Below are positions 1 through 9,519 of a stretch of 64,000 nucleotides of DNA, in pieces. Position numbers and translations under genes: made by a program. Source of the stretch: Ancylobacter sp. WKF20 (GTDB lineage Bacteria; Pseudomonadota; Alphaproteobacteria; Rhizobiales; Xanthobacteraceae); the NCBI RefSeq assembly GCF_029760895.1, contig NZ_CP121679.1, positions 806,001 through 870,000 of the forward strand. Direction: 5' to 3'. The first letter of the stretch is position 1. Every line of letters starts with the position of its first letter. Under the pieces are notes generated by a model. That model worked only from the letters and a program-made list of their open reading frames with translations, was not told the DNA's origin and did no database searches.

Positions 1-74
1 ACCGGACGAATGGCGGCGTTCGGCGGGGTGGGGCGCTTCAGATCGAAGCGCTCGGAAACGTCGTGAAGGCTCAT
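1..74 (-). CDS. N-terminus of a gene cut by the window edge
   Basis: Only about 24 codons are visible, starting at the ATG read leftward from 74 (MSLHDVSERFDLKRP...). The start lies 8 bases past the stop of the DUF983 gene, so the two are probably co-transcribed with rnr. In related Hyphomicrobiales a NUDIX hydrolase often follows rnr and DUF983. That is synteny-based inference only, because no NUDIX box is visible in the fragment. Confidence 0.45.
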   Translation of the reverse strand, partial: MSLHDVSERFDLKRPTPPNAAIRP

Positions 75-82
75 GGTCAGGC

Positions 83-532
83 TCAGGGCTTCAGCAGGAC
101 GGCGCCGGAGCGCTGGCTGGGCGGCACGGGATCATACTCGCTGTCACCGCGATCAAAGCCATGCATGCGGATCGCCCATTGATAGCCGATCAGCGCGCCC
201 TTCACCGGGGGCAGGAGCACGAGCGACAGGATAAGCGTCATCGGCAGCCATATGATGAGGTGGATCCACAGATCCGGGTGCAGCGCCATCTCCACCGCCA
301 GCAGCAGCGGCACGACGATGTGGCCGACAATGGTGATGACCATGTAGGGCGGCGCGTCGTCGGCGCGGTGGTGCCACAGCTCCTCGCCGCAGCTCGGGCA
401 GTGCTCGTTGACCTTGAGATAGGAGGCGAAGAGCTTGCCTTCGCCGCAGGCCGGGCAACGCATCCGGAAGCCGTTCGCGATTCCCGTGCCGACGGAGCGC
501 GGAGGGGTGGGATGCGAGGACGTCATCGTCAT
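83..532 (-). CDS. DUF983 family zinc-ribbon membrane protein
   Basis: This 149-residue protein starts with a cytosolic zinc ribbon: two CPxCG motifs (CPACG near residue 26, CPSCG near 46). Two hydrophobic segments follow, at about residues 64-84 and 88-108, ending in a conserved PVKGALIGYQWA stretch. This layout is that of the DUF983 family, whose biochemical role is not known. It lies 15 bases downstream of rnr on the same strand and is probably in its operon. Length is normal for the family. Confidence 0.85.
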   Translation of the reverse strand: MTMTSSHPTPPRSVGTGIANGFRMRCPACGEGKLFASYLKVNEHCPSCGEELWHHRADDAPPYMVITIVGHIVVPLLLAVEMALHPDLWIHLIIWLPMTLILSLVLLPPVKGALIGYQWAIRMHGFDRGDSEYDPVPPSQRSGAVLLKP

Positions 533-547
533 GGTGGCACTCCGGCG

Positions 548-2869
548 CTAGCGGCGCTTGCCGCCGCGCGGCGGGCGGGCAGGGCGTTCATCGGGCCGGC
601 GGAAGCGACCACGCGGCCCGCGCGGGCCGCGTGCCGCACCGCTGACGCGACTGCCCTCAGATAGGAGCTCGAATCGCAGCGCGCCAGCCACCGGCGCCGC
701 CTCAACCAGCTTCACTTCGACGCGGTCGCCGAGCCGATGCATCTCGCCGGTCTGGTCGCCGATCAGCGCGTGACGAGCCTCGTCATAGCGGTAATAGTCA
801 TGGCCGAGCGTGACGGCTGGGATGAAGCCATCCGCCCCGGTGTCGTCCAGGGCGACGAACAGACCGGCCTTGGTGACGCCGGAGATGCGCCCCTTGAAGG
901 TCGCGCCGATCTGCTCGGCCATGTGATGGGCGATCAGCCGATCAATCGTCTCGCGCTCCGCCGCCATGGCCCGCCGCTCGCTGGCGGAGATACGGGCGGC
1001 GATTTCGGCCAGCTCCTCCGGCGTCGTGCTCTCCGGCAGGCCGTCGCGGCCGAAGCCGAGGGCGCGGATCAGCCCGCGATGGACGATCAGGTCGGCATAA
1101 CGGCGGATCGGCGAGGTGAAATGGGCGTAGCGGCGCAGATGCAGGCCGAAATGCCCGTAATTCTCCTGCGCATATTCCGCCTGAGCCTGGCTGCGCAGGA
1201 TCACCTGATTGACCAGCGGGGCATATTCCGTGTCGGTGAACCGCGCCAGGATCTCGTTGAACTGAGCCGGTCGGACGGTCTCGGTCTTCGGCATCTTGAT
1301 GTCGAGCGTCTGGAGAAACTCGCGCAGGCTCGACATCTTCTCCAGCGAAGGCTGGTCGTGGACGCGGTAGATGAGTGGAATCCGCTTCTCTTCCAGCGTC
1401 TCGGCCGCCGCGACATTGGCGAGGATCATGAACTCCTCGATCAGCTTATGGGCATCGAGGCGCTCAGGGACGATGACACGGTCCACCGTGCCGTCCGGCT
1501 TCAGCAGGATCTTGCGCTCGGGCAGGTCGAGGTCGAGCGGGGAGCGGGCATCGCGGGCCTTCTTCACCAGCGCGTAGCCGTCCCACAGCGGGCGCAGCAC
1601 GTCGTCGAGCAGCGGTTGCGTCACCTCATCCGGCTGGCCGTCAATCGCCGCCTGCGCCTGCGCATAGGCCAGCTTGGCAGCCGAGCGCATCATGATGCGG
1701 TGGAAGCTGTGCGACTTCTTGCGGCCATTCGGCCCGATAACCATGCGCACGGCGAGGGCGGGGCGGTCCTCCAGCGGGCGCAGCGAGCACAGGTCGTTGG
1801 AGATCCGTTCCGGCAGCATCGGCAACACGCGGTCCGGGAAATAGACCGAGTTGCCGCGCACCAGCGCCTCGCGGTCCAGCGCCGAGCCGGGCTGCACATA
1901 GGCGGCGACATCGGCGATAGCGACGGTGAGGATGAAGCCGCCGGCATTCGCCGGATCGGTGTCCGGCGTCGCGTGCACGGCGTCGTCGTGGTCCTTGGCG
2001 TCCGGCGGGTCGATGGTGAGCAAGGGCAGGTCGCGCCAGTCCTCGCGTCCGGCGAGGCTCGCGGGCCGCGCGGCCTCAGCCTCCGCGAGAGTGTTGCGAC
2101 GGAACACGCTGGGGATGCCATGGGCGTGGATGGCGATGAGGCTGATCGCCTTCTCCGTGGCGATGGAGCCGAGCCGCTCCTTCACCTTTGCCGTGGGCAG
2201 GCCATAGGCGTGGTGGCGGACGATCTCGACCGAGACCAGATCGCCTTCCTCCGCGCCATTGGCAAAATCCGGCGGGATGGCGAGTTCCCGGCCCATATTG
2301 CGCTTGTCGATGGGAATCAGCCGGCCGCCGCCCTGCGCGTCGCGGCGGTAGAGGCCGAGCACCAGCGTGCGGGACTTCTCCAGCACCTTGAGCACATGGC
2401 CGGTATGCCGCACGCGGCCGTCCGCCTCGGAAATCTCCTCGGTCTTCAGCAGCACCCGGTCGCCGACGGTCGGCGCGGGGCCGGCAAGCCGACCGCGGCG
2501 GGCCAGTTGCACCAGAATGCGCGGCGCCTCGCCATGCTCGTCCTCGTCCCAGTCGATCGGAACGGCAAGCAGCTCGCCGTCCTCGTCGCGCTCGACCACC
2601 TCGGACATGACGACAGCGGGAAGCGCGCCCGGCAGATGCAGCTTGCCGCGCTTGCGCCCGATCAGCCCTTCATCGGCCAGTTCGCGCAGCATCGCCTTGA
2701 GCACGATGCGGTCGCCGCCATCGAGGCCGAAAGTCCGGGAAATCTCCCGCTTGCCGACATCCCCGCCATGGGTGGCGATGAAGGCGATAAGCTCCTCGCG
2801 GGTCGGCAAACCCTTCGGCTGGCGCGGTGCCGGGGCTTTACGGGGCTTCGGTCGAGAGGGCTTTCGCAC
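548..2869 (-). CDS. rnr: ribonuclease R
   Basis: This 773-residue protein is a processive 3'-5' exoribonuclease of the RNase II/R family, which degrades structured RNA and takes part in mRNA and rRNA turnover. Visible in order are an N-terminal winged-helix segment (about 20-80), cold-shock-like OB regions, the RNB catalytic domain with the Asp cluster DAKDHDDA near residue 290, an S1 domain at about 645-725 (GRISGVTKAGLFVALD) and a basic Arg/Pro/Gly tail. The start appears to be GTG at 2867-2869, with only a weak ribosome binding site. topA lies further right on the same strand but is separated by a rightward MFS gene, so it is not in the same transcript. Confidence 0.95.
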   Translation of the reverse strand: MRKPSRPKPRKAPAPRQPKGLPTREELIAFIATHGGDVGKREISRTFGLDGGDRIVLKAMLRELADEGLIGRKRGKLHLPGALPAVVMSEVVERDEDGELLAVPIDWDEDEHGEAPRILVQLARRGRLAGPAPTVGDRVLLKTEEISEADGRVRHTGHVLKVLEKSRTLVLGLYRRDAQGGGRLIPIDKRNMGRELAIPPDFANGAEEGDLVSVEIVRHHAYGLPTAKVKERLGSIATEKAISLIAIHAHGIPSVFRRNTLAEAEAARPASLAGREDWRDLPLLTIDPPDAKDHDDAVHATPDTDPANAGGFILTVAIADVAAYVQPGSALDREALVRGNSVYFPDRVLPMLPERISNDLCSLRPLEDRPALAVRMVIGPNGRKKSHSFHRIMMRSAAKLAYAQAQAAIDGQPDEVTQPLLDDVLRPLWDGYALVKKARDARSPLDLDLPERKILLKPDGTVDRVIVPERLDAHKLIEEFMILANVAAAETLEEKRIPLIYRVHDQPSLEKMSSLREFLQTLDIKMPKTETVRPAQFNEILARFTDTEYAPLVNQVILRSQAQAEYAQENYGHFGLHLRRYAHFTSPIRRYADLIVHRGLIRALGFGRDGLPESTTPEELAEIAARISASERRAMAAERETIDRLIAHHMAEQIGATFKGRISGVTKAGLFVALDDTGADGFIPAVTLGHDYYRYDEARHALIGDQTGEMHRLGDRVEVKLVEAAPVAGALRFELLSEGSRVSGAARGPRGPRGRFRRPDERPARPPRGGKRR

Positions 2870-3049
2870 GATTCACAGGTTCCTGGCTGGTATCTGACGC
2901 TAGCGGCATCACGTCCGCGCGTCGACCAACGATCCGGGCGGGGGCGGAGTTCGTTCGTCTTTTCGTTCGTCGAGCCTCTTGCCTTTACTGGCTCGCGCGA
3001 CAATTGTCCCGGGCCCCGGGGGCAGGGCACGCATTTTGAGAGACGTGAC

Positions 3050-4528
3050 ATGGATGCCCGTTCGCCTGATGCCGAAGCGGCCCCGCTGGACCACGCCGAC
3101 ATCAGGACCATCATCATCGGCGTCATGCTGGCGATGTTCCTCAGCGCGCTGGATCAAACCATCATCGCCACGGCGCTGCCGACCATGGGCGCGCATTTCG
3201 GCGATCTGGAGAATCTTTCCTGGATCGTGACCGCCTATCTGCTCACCGGAACGGCGGTAACGCCGCTGGTCGGCAAGCTCGCGGACATTCACGGGCCGCG
3301 TCCCATCCTGCGCATCGCCATTGCACTGTTCCTCATCGGCTCGGTCGCCTGCGCCCTTGCGCCCAGCATGCTCTGGCTGATCGCGGCGCGGGCGGTGCAG
3401 GGGCTCGGCGGCGGTGGGCTCATTGCGCTGGCGCAGACCATTGTCGGGCTGATGATCGCGCCGCGCGAGCGTGGCCGCTATCAGGGCTATTTCGCGGCCG
3501 TGTTCATCACCTCGAGCATCGCCGGGCCGGTCCTCGGGGGCTTCTTCGCCGAGCATCTGCACTGGTCGCTGATCTTCTGGATCAACCTGCCCATCGGTCT
3601 CGCCGCCGCGGCCATGAGCGACCGGGCCCTGCGCCGCCTGCCGGCGCATCACCATCCCCACCGGCTGGATCTTCTCGGCGCCCTGCTGATGTGCGTCGCC
3701 ACCGTGGCCCTGCTGCTGGCGCTCAGCTGGGGCGGGGCACGCTATCCCTGGCTGTCGCTCCCGATACTTGGCCTCATGGCCGCCTCCATCGTGCTTTGGC
3801 TCGCCTTCTTCGCGCGGGTCGCCACCGCGAGTGAGCCGCTGCTGCCGGTCAGCATCATGGGTAACAAGGTGGTGCGCGCGGGCGTGCCGGCCGCCGCCTT
3901 CGCCATGGGCACGCTGGTTGGCCTGTCGATCGTGCTGCCGCTCTATCTCGAGGGCGTGCTTCGCCTCACCGCGAGCGAATCAGGTGTCGCACTCATTCCG
4001 CTGATGTCCGGCGTGGTGGTAGGCGCGACCGGGGCCGGGCGGATGATGGGGCGGGTGCGGCACTATAAGCGCATTTCGCTGCTCGGGCTGGTCGCGGCGA
4101 TCCTGGCTTTGGCGCTGCTGGCGCTGGAGCCTCGGGGCCTACCCATCTGGCTGTTCGCCGCCTGCCTCGCCCTGACCGGGATCGGGCTCGGCACCGTGCT
4201 CCCCGTCTCGACGGTTGCCGTGCAGAACGCCGTGCCCATGCCGCAGATCGGCGTGGTGACCGGGATGGTGAACTTCTTCCGCTCGCTGGGCGGTGCCGTG
4301 CTCACGGCCGGCTTTGGCGCCATCGTGGTCGGCGCCTCCGGCGTGGAAGGTGGACGCCTCATGGAGCAGATGCTGGTTGCCGGCACCGACCCCGTTCCGC
4401 TGGCGCATGCGTTCCGCTGGGTGTTTATAGCCGGGGCGGGCGCACTCACCCTGTCGCTCATCGCCATGCTGGCGATGGAGGAACGCCCGCTGCGCTCTGG
4501 CGAGGGACCGGCCCCGCTACCCGAATAA
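3050..4528 (+). CDS. MFS multidrug exporter, DHA2-like (EmrB/QacA type)
   Basis: This is a 492-residue integral inner-membrane protein, probably a drug/proton antiporter. After a short polar N-terminus comes the first membrane helix with the DHA2 signature ALDQTIIATALPTM (about residues 33-46). The loop 2-3 motif GKLADIHGPRP follows near residue 75, with GPVLGGFF in the fifth helix. About 14 hydrophobic segments can be counted, which fits DHA2. The frame is open far upstream, antisense to rnr, but similarity begins at ATG 3050, in the gap divergent from rnr. The substrate cannot be told from sequence. Confidence 0.85.
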   Translation: MDARSPDAEAAPLDHADIRTIIIGVMLAMFLSALDQTIIATALPTMGAHFGDLENLSWIVTAYLLTGTAVTPLVGKLADIHGPRPILRIAIALFLIGSVACALAPSMLWLIAARAVQGLGGGGLIALAQTIVGLMIAPRERGRYQGYFAAVFITSSIAGPVLGGFFAEHLHWSLIFWINLPIGLAAAAMSDRALRRLPAHHHPHRLDLLGALLMCVATVALLLALSWGGARYPWLSLPILGLMAASIVLWLAFFARVATASEPLLPVSIMGNKVVRAGVPAAAFAMGTLVGLSIVLPLYLEGVLRLTASESGVALIPLMSGVVVGATGAGRMMGRVRHYKRISLLGLVAAILALALLALEPRGLPIWLFAACLALTGIGLGTVLPVSTVAVQNAVPMPQIGVVTGMVNFFRSLGGAVLTAGFGAIVVGASGVEGGRLMEQMLVAGTDPVPLAHAFRWVFIAGAGALTLSLIAMLAMEERPLRSGEGPAPLPE

Positions 4529-4551
4529 GGGCGCGGCGCCCGGTAAATTGA

Positions 4552-4577
4552 CCAAGGGCGCGATTAAGCGCCCTTGG
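4552..4577. terminator. bidirectional hairpin terminator between MFS gene and topA
   Basis: A perfect 10-bp stem, CCAAGGGCGC pairing with GCGCCCTTGG, encloses a GATTAA loop. The topA stop codon lies in the loop. The hairpin sits 24 bases after the convergent MFS gene and could end transcription from both sides. There is no clear U tract. Confidence 0.65.
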
Positions 4578-7239
4578 CCGTGCGCTTCGCGGGCGCCTTG
4601 GCTGTCTTCTTGGCCGGGGCCTTCTTCGCTGCCGGCTTCTTGGTCGCCGGCGCATCCGCGCTCTTGCTCGCCGTCTTGGTCGCGCTGCGCGTGGTGCGGC
4701 CGGCGGGCTTGGCGGGAGCCAGCGCCGCTCTCGCCTCGATCAGCTTCACCGCCTCGTCCATCGTCACGGCCGCAGGATCGACATCCTTCGGCAGCGTGGC
4801 GTTGACCTTGCCGTGGTTGACATAGGCGCCGAAGCGGCCGGGCCGCACGGTCACCACGCCGCCCAGCGTCGGATGCTCGCCCAGTTCACGCCCGCCGGCC
4901 GCGCCGCGTCCACGCCCGGGGCCCTTGTTCTGCTTGTCGGCGATCAACGCGACGGCGCGGTTGAGACCGATGGTCAGGACATCGTCGCCCGCCTCGAGGT
5001 TGGCGTAGGTCTTGCCGTGCTGGACATAAGGCCCGAACCGCCCGATGCCGGCGAGGATGGGTTCCCCGCTCTCCGGGTGGCGGCCGATGTCGCGCGGGAG
5101 CGAGAGCAGAGCCAGCGCGGCGTCGAGGTCGACATCAGCGGGCGCGAGGCCCTTGGGCAGGCTGGAGCGCTTCGGCTTCTCGCCATCCTTGGCTTCGCCG
5201 AGCTGGAGATAGGCGCCGAAGCGGCCATCGCGCAGCGAGACTTCCAGCCCCGTCTCCGGGTCGGTGCCGAGCACGCGGTTGCCGCTCGCCTCCGCGCCAT
5301 TCTCGCCCTCGCCGGACTGCACGGCCAGCGGGCGCGTGTACCGGCATTCAGGGTAGTTCGAGCAGCCGATGAAGGCGCCGAACTTGCCGACCTTGAGCGA
5401 GAGCCGCCCCGTGCCGCAGGTCGGGCACAGGCGTGGATCCGTGCCGTCTTCCTTGGGCGGGAACATGTGCGCGGTCAGCATCTCGTCGAGCGCGGAGATC
5501 ACCTCGGAGACGCGCAGATCCTTTGTCTCGCCGACAGCGGCGGTGAAGTCGCGCCAGAAGTCGCGCAGCACGTCCTTCCAGGCGAGCTCGCCGGCGGAAA
5601 TCTGGTCGAGCTTCTCTTCGAGATCCGCCGTGAAGTCGTATTCGACATAGCGGTCGAAGAAGCTTTCGAGGAACGCCGTGACGAGGCGCCCCTTGTCCTC
5701 GGGCACCAGTCGGCGCTTGTCGAGCCGCACATATTCGCGGTCGCGCAGCACGGCGAGCACGGAAGCGTAGGTCGAGGGTCGGCCGATGCCGAGCTCTTCC
5801 ATGCGCTTGACGAGCGAGGCTTCCGAGTAGCGCGGCGGCGGCTCGGTAAAGTGCTGGTCGGCCTTGATGCCCTTATTGGCGAGGGCGTCGCCAGCGGTCA
5901 TGGCGGGGAGGCGGCGGTTCTCCTCGTCCTCTTCCTCATCGTCGCGGCCTTCGCGGTAGAGGGTGAGGAAGCCGTCGAACTTGATGACGGTGCCGGTGGC
6001 CCGCAGGTCCAGAGCGCGACCGCCCGCCGTGGCGGCGATGTCCACCGTGGTGCGTTCCAGTTCGGCCGATTCCATCTGGCTGGCGACAGTCCGCAACCAG
6101 ATCAGCTCATAGAGCCGGGCCTGCTCGGGTTCGAGATAGCGCGCCACATCCTTGGGGCGGCGCGAGACGTCCGTCGGCCGGATCGCCTCATGGGCTTCCT
6201 GCGCGTTCTTCGCCTTGGTGGTGTATTTGCGCGGCGCGGCGGGGACGTAGCGGTCGCCATAGTCCTGGCCGATGACGGCGCGGGCGGCGGTCACCGCTTC
6301 CGGCGCCATGTCCACGCCGTCGGTACGCATATAGGTGATGAGACCGACCGTCTCGCCGCCGACATCCACGCCCTCATAGAGGCGCTGGGCGACGCGCATG
6401 GTCGAGGCCGGCGCAAGGCCGAGCTTGCGGCTCGCCTCCTGCTGCAGTGTCGAGGTGGTGAAGGGCGGGTACGGGTTTCGACGGCCAGGCTTGGCCTCGA
6501 CGGAGCTGACGCGATAGTCCGCGCTCTCCAGCGCTGAGCGGAAGGCGGCGGCTTCCTCGGCCGTGCCGACATCGAGGCGGGAAATCTTCTGGCCATCCGC
6601 ACCGACGAGCCGCGCCTCGAACTGATCGGCGCGCGGCGTCGCGAGCTGGGCGACGATCGACCAGTATTCCCGCCGCACGAAGGTCTCGATCTCGCGCTCG
6701 CGGTCGCAGACCAGCCGCAGCGCGACGGACTGCACGCGGCCGGCCGAGCGGGCTCCCGGCAGCTTGCGCCACAGCACCGGCGAGAGGTTGAAGCCGACGA
6801 GGTAGTCGAGCGCGCGTCGGGCCAGATAGGCGTCAACGAGCGCGCCGTCGATCTGCCGCGGGTGCTTCATCGCCTCCAGCACGGCCTGCTTGGTGATGGC
6901 GTTGAACACCACGCGCGAGATCGGCTGCCCCTTGAGGGCGCGTTTTTCCTTCAGCACCTCCAGCACATGCCAGGAGATCGCCTCGCCCTCGCGATCCGGG
7001 TCGGTGGCGAGGATGAGACCGTCCGCCTCCTTCACCGCGCGGGCGATGTCCGACAGCCGCTTCTGCGACTTTGGATCAACGTCCCACAGCATGTGGAAGT
7101 CGTGCTCAGGATCCACCGAGCCATCCTTGGCCGGCAGGTCACGCACATGGCCATACGAGGCGATCACCTCGTAGTCCGGTCCCAGATATTTGTTGATCGT
7201 CTTGGCCTTCGCAGGCGATTCGACGATTACGACCTGCAT
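4564..7239 (-). CDS. topA: DNA topoisomerase I
   Basis: This 891-residue type IA topoisomerase relaxes negative supercoils. The chosen start gives the canonical N-terminus MQVVIVESPAKAKTINKYLG; the open frame upstream (to 7437) shows no family similarity. The TOPRIM domain carries the first Glu in VESPAK and the acidic triad in DPDREGE near residue 112. The active-site Tyr is in the LITYMRTDG motif, at about residue 317. The C-terminal part has one four-Cys zinc ribbon (CPTCG...CSNYPEC), three GRFGxYVxxG repeats and a Lys/Ala/Pro-rich tail. dprA lies upstream on the same strand, separated by a small rightward ORF. Confidence 0.96.
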   Translation of the reverse strand: MQVVIVESPAKAKTINKYLGPDYEVIASYGHVRDLPAKDGSVDPEHDFHMLWDVDPKSQKRLSDIARAVKEADGLILATDPDREGEAISWHVLEVLKEKRALKGQPISRVVFNAITKQAVLEAMKHPRQIDGALVDAYLARRALDYLVGFNLSPVLWRKLPGARSAGRVQSVALRLVCDREREIETFVRREYWSIVAQLATPRADQFEARLVGADGQKISRLDVGTAEEAAAFRSALESADYRVSSVEAKPGRRNPYPPFTTSTLQQEASRKLGLAPASTMRVAQRLYEGVDVGGETVGLITYMRTDGVDMAPEAVTAARAVIGQDYGDRYVPAAPRKYTTKAKNAQEAHEAIRPTDVSRRPKDVARYLEPEQARLYELIWLRTVASQMESAELERTTVDIAATAGGRALDLRATGTVIKFDGFLTLYREGRDDEEEDEENRRLPAMTAGDALANKGIKADQHFTEPPPRYSEASLVKRMEELGIGRPSTYASVLAVLRDREYVRLDKRRLVPEDKGRLVTAFLESFFDRYVEYDFTADLEEKLDQISAGELAWKDVLRDFWRDFTAAVGETKDLRVSEVISALDEMLTAHMFPPKEDGTDPRLCPTCGTGRLSLKVGKFGAFIGCSNYPECRYTRPLAVQSGEGENGAEASGNRVLGTDPETGLEVSLRDGRFGAYLQLGEAKDGEKPKRSSLPKGLAPADVDLDAALALLSLPRDIGRHPESGEPILAGIGRFGPYVQHGKTYANLEAGDDVLTIGLNRAVALIADKQNKGPGRGRGAAGGRELGEHPTLGGVVTVRPGRFGAYVNHGKVNATLPKDVDPAAVTMDEAVKLIEARAALAPAKPAGRTTRSATKTASKSADAPATKKPAAKKAPAKKTAKAPAKRTAKGA

Positions 7240-7528
7240 CAGCCCGCGCGTCCGTTGGTAGTCTAGCCCAAAGCGGCCCGGAAAATGGGGGAGCCGCCCC
7301 GGCGTGTCAAATGCCCCCGGCCTCCTTGCCGCACGAGAGGCCGCTTCCGCAAGGGGGAACCGCCCGCAAGCCCGGTGTTTTCGCCGAGCGTGCTGCAATG
7401 CGGAAGAAAGTGCGCTCCTGCAAGAGATGGATTGCAATTCTTGATTTAGTTTATCACCCTATGTGCAATTATTTGGTGCGTACCCATTCCGTCACAACCG
7501 ATTGTCCGCTTTCAAGAGCAGGTTTCTC

Positions 7529-7741
7529 GTGAACGAGCAGCCGTGTGATCATTGCCGAAGCCGAGACACGGCTTCCTACATCGCTGACATGGCGCGCGAG
7601 CTGGCGGGCCTCGCCAGCGAGCGCGATCTGGTGATCCTGCGCTATCTCCTGCAGATGGCGAGCGAAGAGGCGCGGTCTATCGCCGGCCTGCCTGTCCCCG
7701 AGGTGGAGAGACCGCTCGAGGCGCCCGAGAATCGCGGCTAG
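7529..7741 (+). CDS. small conserved-looking hypothetical protein
   Basis: The 70-residue product starts at GTG 7529, with AGCAGG seven bases upstream as a plausible ribosome binding site. An upstream ATG at 7463 would add 22 residues unlike the rest. The protein has a CDHC motif near the N-terminus, then two amphipathic helical stretches ([18 protein letters not shown] and [15 protein letters not shown]). It contains no membrane segment and I do not recognise the family. Its last four bases overlap the end of dprA in convergent orientation. The helical pattern and placement beside topA suggest a real gene. Confidence 0.55.
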   Translation: MNEQPCDHCRSRDTASYIADMARELAGLASERDLVILRYLLQMASEEARSIAGLPVPEVERPLEAPENRG

Positions 7742-8850
7742 AGCAGCGAGACGCGACCGCCGCCATGGCGCTCCAGCCGCCCGGCAAGCTCCAGCTCCAG
7801 CAGCAGGATCTGCACCGCGCCGGCTGAGAGGCCGGACATGGCGATGAGATCGTCCACCGGCAGGGGCGTAGGTCCCAAGAGTTGCAGCAGCCGCCCGCGC
7901 GCGTCGTCGCTCGGGTCGGGAATGTCGAAGCCGGCATCGCTGCCTTCCTCGGCGTCGAGCGTGCGAGGGGCCTCGTGCAGCAGCGACAGCCCTTCCAGCA
8001 CCTCGCTGGCGCTGGTCACCAGCGTCGCGCCCTGGCGGATGAGCGCGTTGGTGCCACTGGCGCGCGGATCGAGCGGCGATCCGGGCACCGCGAACACCTC
8101 GCGCCCCTGCTCACCCGCCAGGCGTGCCGTGATGAGTGAACCGGAGCGATCCGCCGCTTCGACTACGACGACGCCCCGCGAGAGACCGGAGACCAGCCGG
8201 TTGCGCCGGGGAAAATCGCGCGCCCTCGGCTCCCATCCCATCGGCATTTCGCTGAGCACGACACCCTGCTCGGCGATGGCGCGCATGAGCGGCTCGTTCT
8301 CGCGCGGGTAAGGGCGATCCAGTCCCCCGGCTAGCACCGCGATGGTGCCGGTGCCGAGGCTCGCTTCATGCGCCACCGCGTCAATGCCACGCGCCAGGCC
8401 GGAGACCACGACCCAGCCAGCCTCTCCCAGGCCGCGCGCCAAACGTGCCGTCATGGTGCGCCCGGCGCCCGAGGCGTTGCGCGAACCGACAATCCCGACG
8501 CACGGGTGGTTGAGCAGGTCGATCCGGCCGAGAACGGCAATCAGCGGCGGAGCATCGTCGATCTCGCGCAGCAAGGCGGGATAGTCCGGCTCGCCGAGGG
8601 CAAGGAACTGCCCGCCGAGCCGTTCCAGGGCCTGCATTTCGGCCTCGGCTTCAGTGGGACTCGGGACGCGCGGGGGAATGAGCCCGCCGCCGCGCCGTGC
8701 GAGTCCCGGCAGCGCATCCAGCGCCGCGGCCGCGCCGCCATAGCGGTTGATCAGGTTGCGGAAGCTGCGCGGGCCGACATTCTCGGTGCGGATCAGGCGG
8801 AGCCAGTCGCGGCGTTGGTCGTGATCGAGACGAACGCCGCGTGGTGCCAC
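7738..8850 (-). CDS. dprA: DNA-processing protein DprA (Smf)
   Basis: This 370-residue protein is predicted to load RecA onto incoming single-stranded DNA during natural transformation. The Rossmann-like core shows [13 protein letters not shown] near residue 115, [41 protein letters not shown] and [24 protein letters not shown]-terminal winged-helix segment of about 60 residues, typical of proteobacterial DprA, ends the protein. The start is GTG at 8848-8850, 12 bases after the plsY stop, so the two are likely co-transcribed. Confidence 0.93.
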   Translation of the reverse strand: MAPRGVRLDHDQRRDWLRLIRTENVGPRSFRNLINRYGGAAAALDALPGLARRGGGLIPPRVPSPTEAEAEMQALERLGGQFLALGEPDYPALLREIDDAPPLIAVLGRIDLLNHPCVGIVGSRNASGAGRTMTARLARGLGEAGWVVVSGLARGIDAVAHEASLGTGTIAVLAGGLDRPYPRENEPLMRAIAEQGVVLSEMPMGWEPRARDFPRRNRLVSGLSRGVVVVEAADRSGSLITARLAGEQGREVFAVPGSPLDPRASGTNALIRQGATLVTSASEVLEGLSLLHEAPRTLDAEEGSDAGFDIPDPSDDARGRLLQLLGPTPLPVDDLIAMSGLSAGAVQILLLELELAGRLERHGGGRVSLL

Positions 8851-8862
8851 CCCTGCCGCTCC

Positions 8863-9468
8863 CTAGCCCTTCTTGCCGATCTTGCCTTCGGTGCCCGCGA
8901 GCAGCCGGGAAATGTTCGCCCGGTGCATGAACCAGAGCAGGGCGGCCAGGATCGCCAGCAGCAGCCCCGTGGGCGCCGGGGCGACGATGAAGGCGGCGAG
9001 CGCCGTCAGCACGCTGGCGACCAGCGCTGCCAGCGAGGAATAGCGGGTGATGAAAGCGACGGCGAGCCACGCGGCGGCAAAGACCAGCGCCGCTTGCCAG
9101 GCCAGCGCCAGCGTCACGCCAAGAAAGGTCGCCACGCCCTTGCCGCCCTTGAAGCCGAGCCAGACGGGGAAAAGGTGACCCAGAAACGCGCCCAGCGCCG
9201 CCGGCAGTGCGGCGGCCGGACCGATGAGGGTAGCGGCCAGCAGCACCGCTACCGTGCCCTTGAGCGCGTCGCCTAGCAGCGTCGCCGCCGCGAGGCCCTT
9301 GCGGCCCGTGCGCAGCACATTGGTGGCGCCGATATTGCCGGAGCCGATGCTGCGAATGTCCTGCGTCCCGGCCATCCGGGTCAGGATGAGGCCGAACGGG
9401 ATGGAGCCCAGCAGATAGCCAAGCAGCAGGGCAATGACGCTCGGCAGGGTGGGAAGCGACCAACTCAT
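8863..9468 (-). CDS. plsY: glycerol-3-phosphate acyltransferase PlsY
   Basis: This 201-residue membrane enzyme transfers an acyl group from acyl-phosphate to glycerol-3-phosphate, the first step of phospholipid synthesis. The three conserved cytosolic motifs are visible: GSIPFG near residue 21, [12 protein letters not shown] with following Gly/Lys residues near 42-53, and [12 protein letters not shown] near 105. Five hydrophobic segments fit the family. The gene lies between the pyrC-like gene and dprA on the same strand, an arrangement common in Hyphomicrobiales. Confidence 0.95.
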   Translation of the reverse strand: MSWSLPTLPSVIALLLGYLLGSIPFGLILTRMAGTQDIRSIGSGNIGATNVLRTGRKGLAAATLLGDALKGTVAVLLAATLIGPAAALPAALGAFLGHLFPVWLGFKGGKGVATFLGVTLALAWQAALVFAAAWLAVAFITRYSSLAALVASVLTALAAFIVAPAPTGLLLAILAALLWFMHRANISRLLAGTEGKIGKKG

Positions 9469-9519
9469 GCCAGCGACCTTAAAGGCTTTGTGCCGAAAGG
9501 GAACTCGGCAGTGTTTTGA

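Noticed and set aside
737..3049. Long open frame antisense to rnr, in frame with the MFS gene
   Set aside because: It lacks any domain similarity and mirrors the codon usage of rnr. In high-GC DNA such antisense frames are common. Similarity to MFS exporters begins only at 3050.
4813..6537. 574-codon open frame antisense to topA
   Set aside because: It is Arg/Gly/Ala-rich with no domain pattern, and topA on the other strand is complete and certain.
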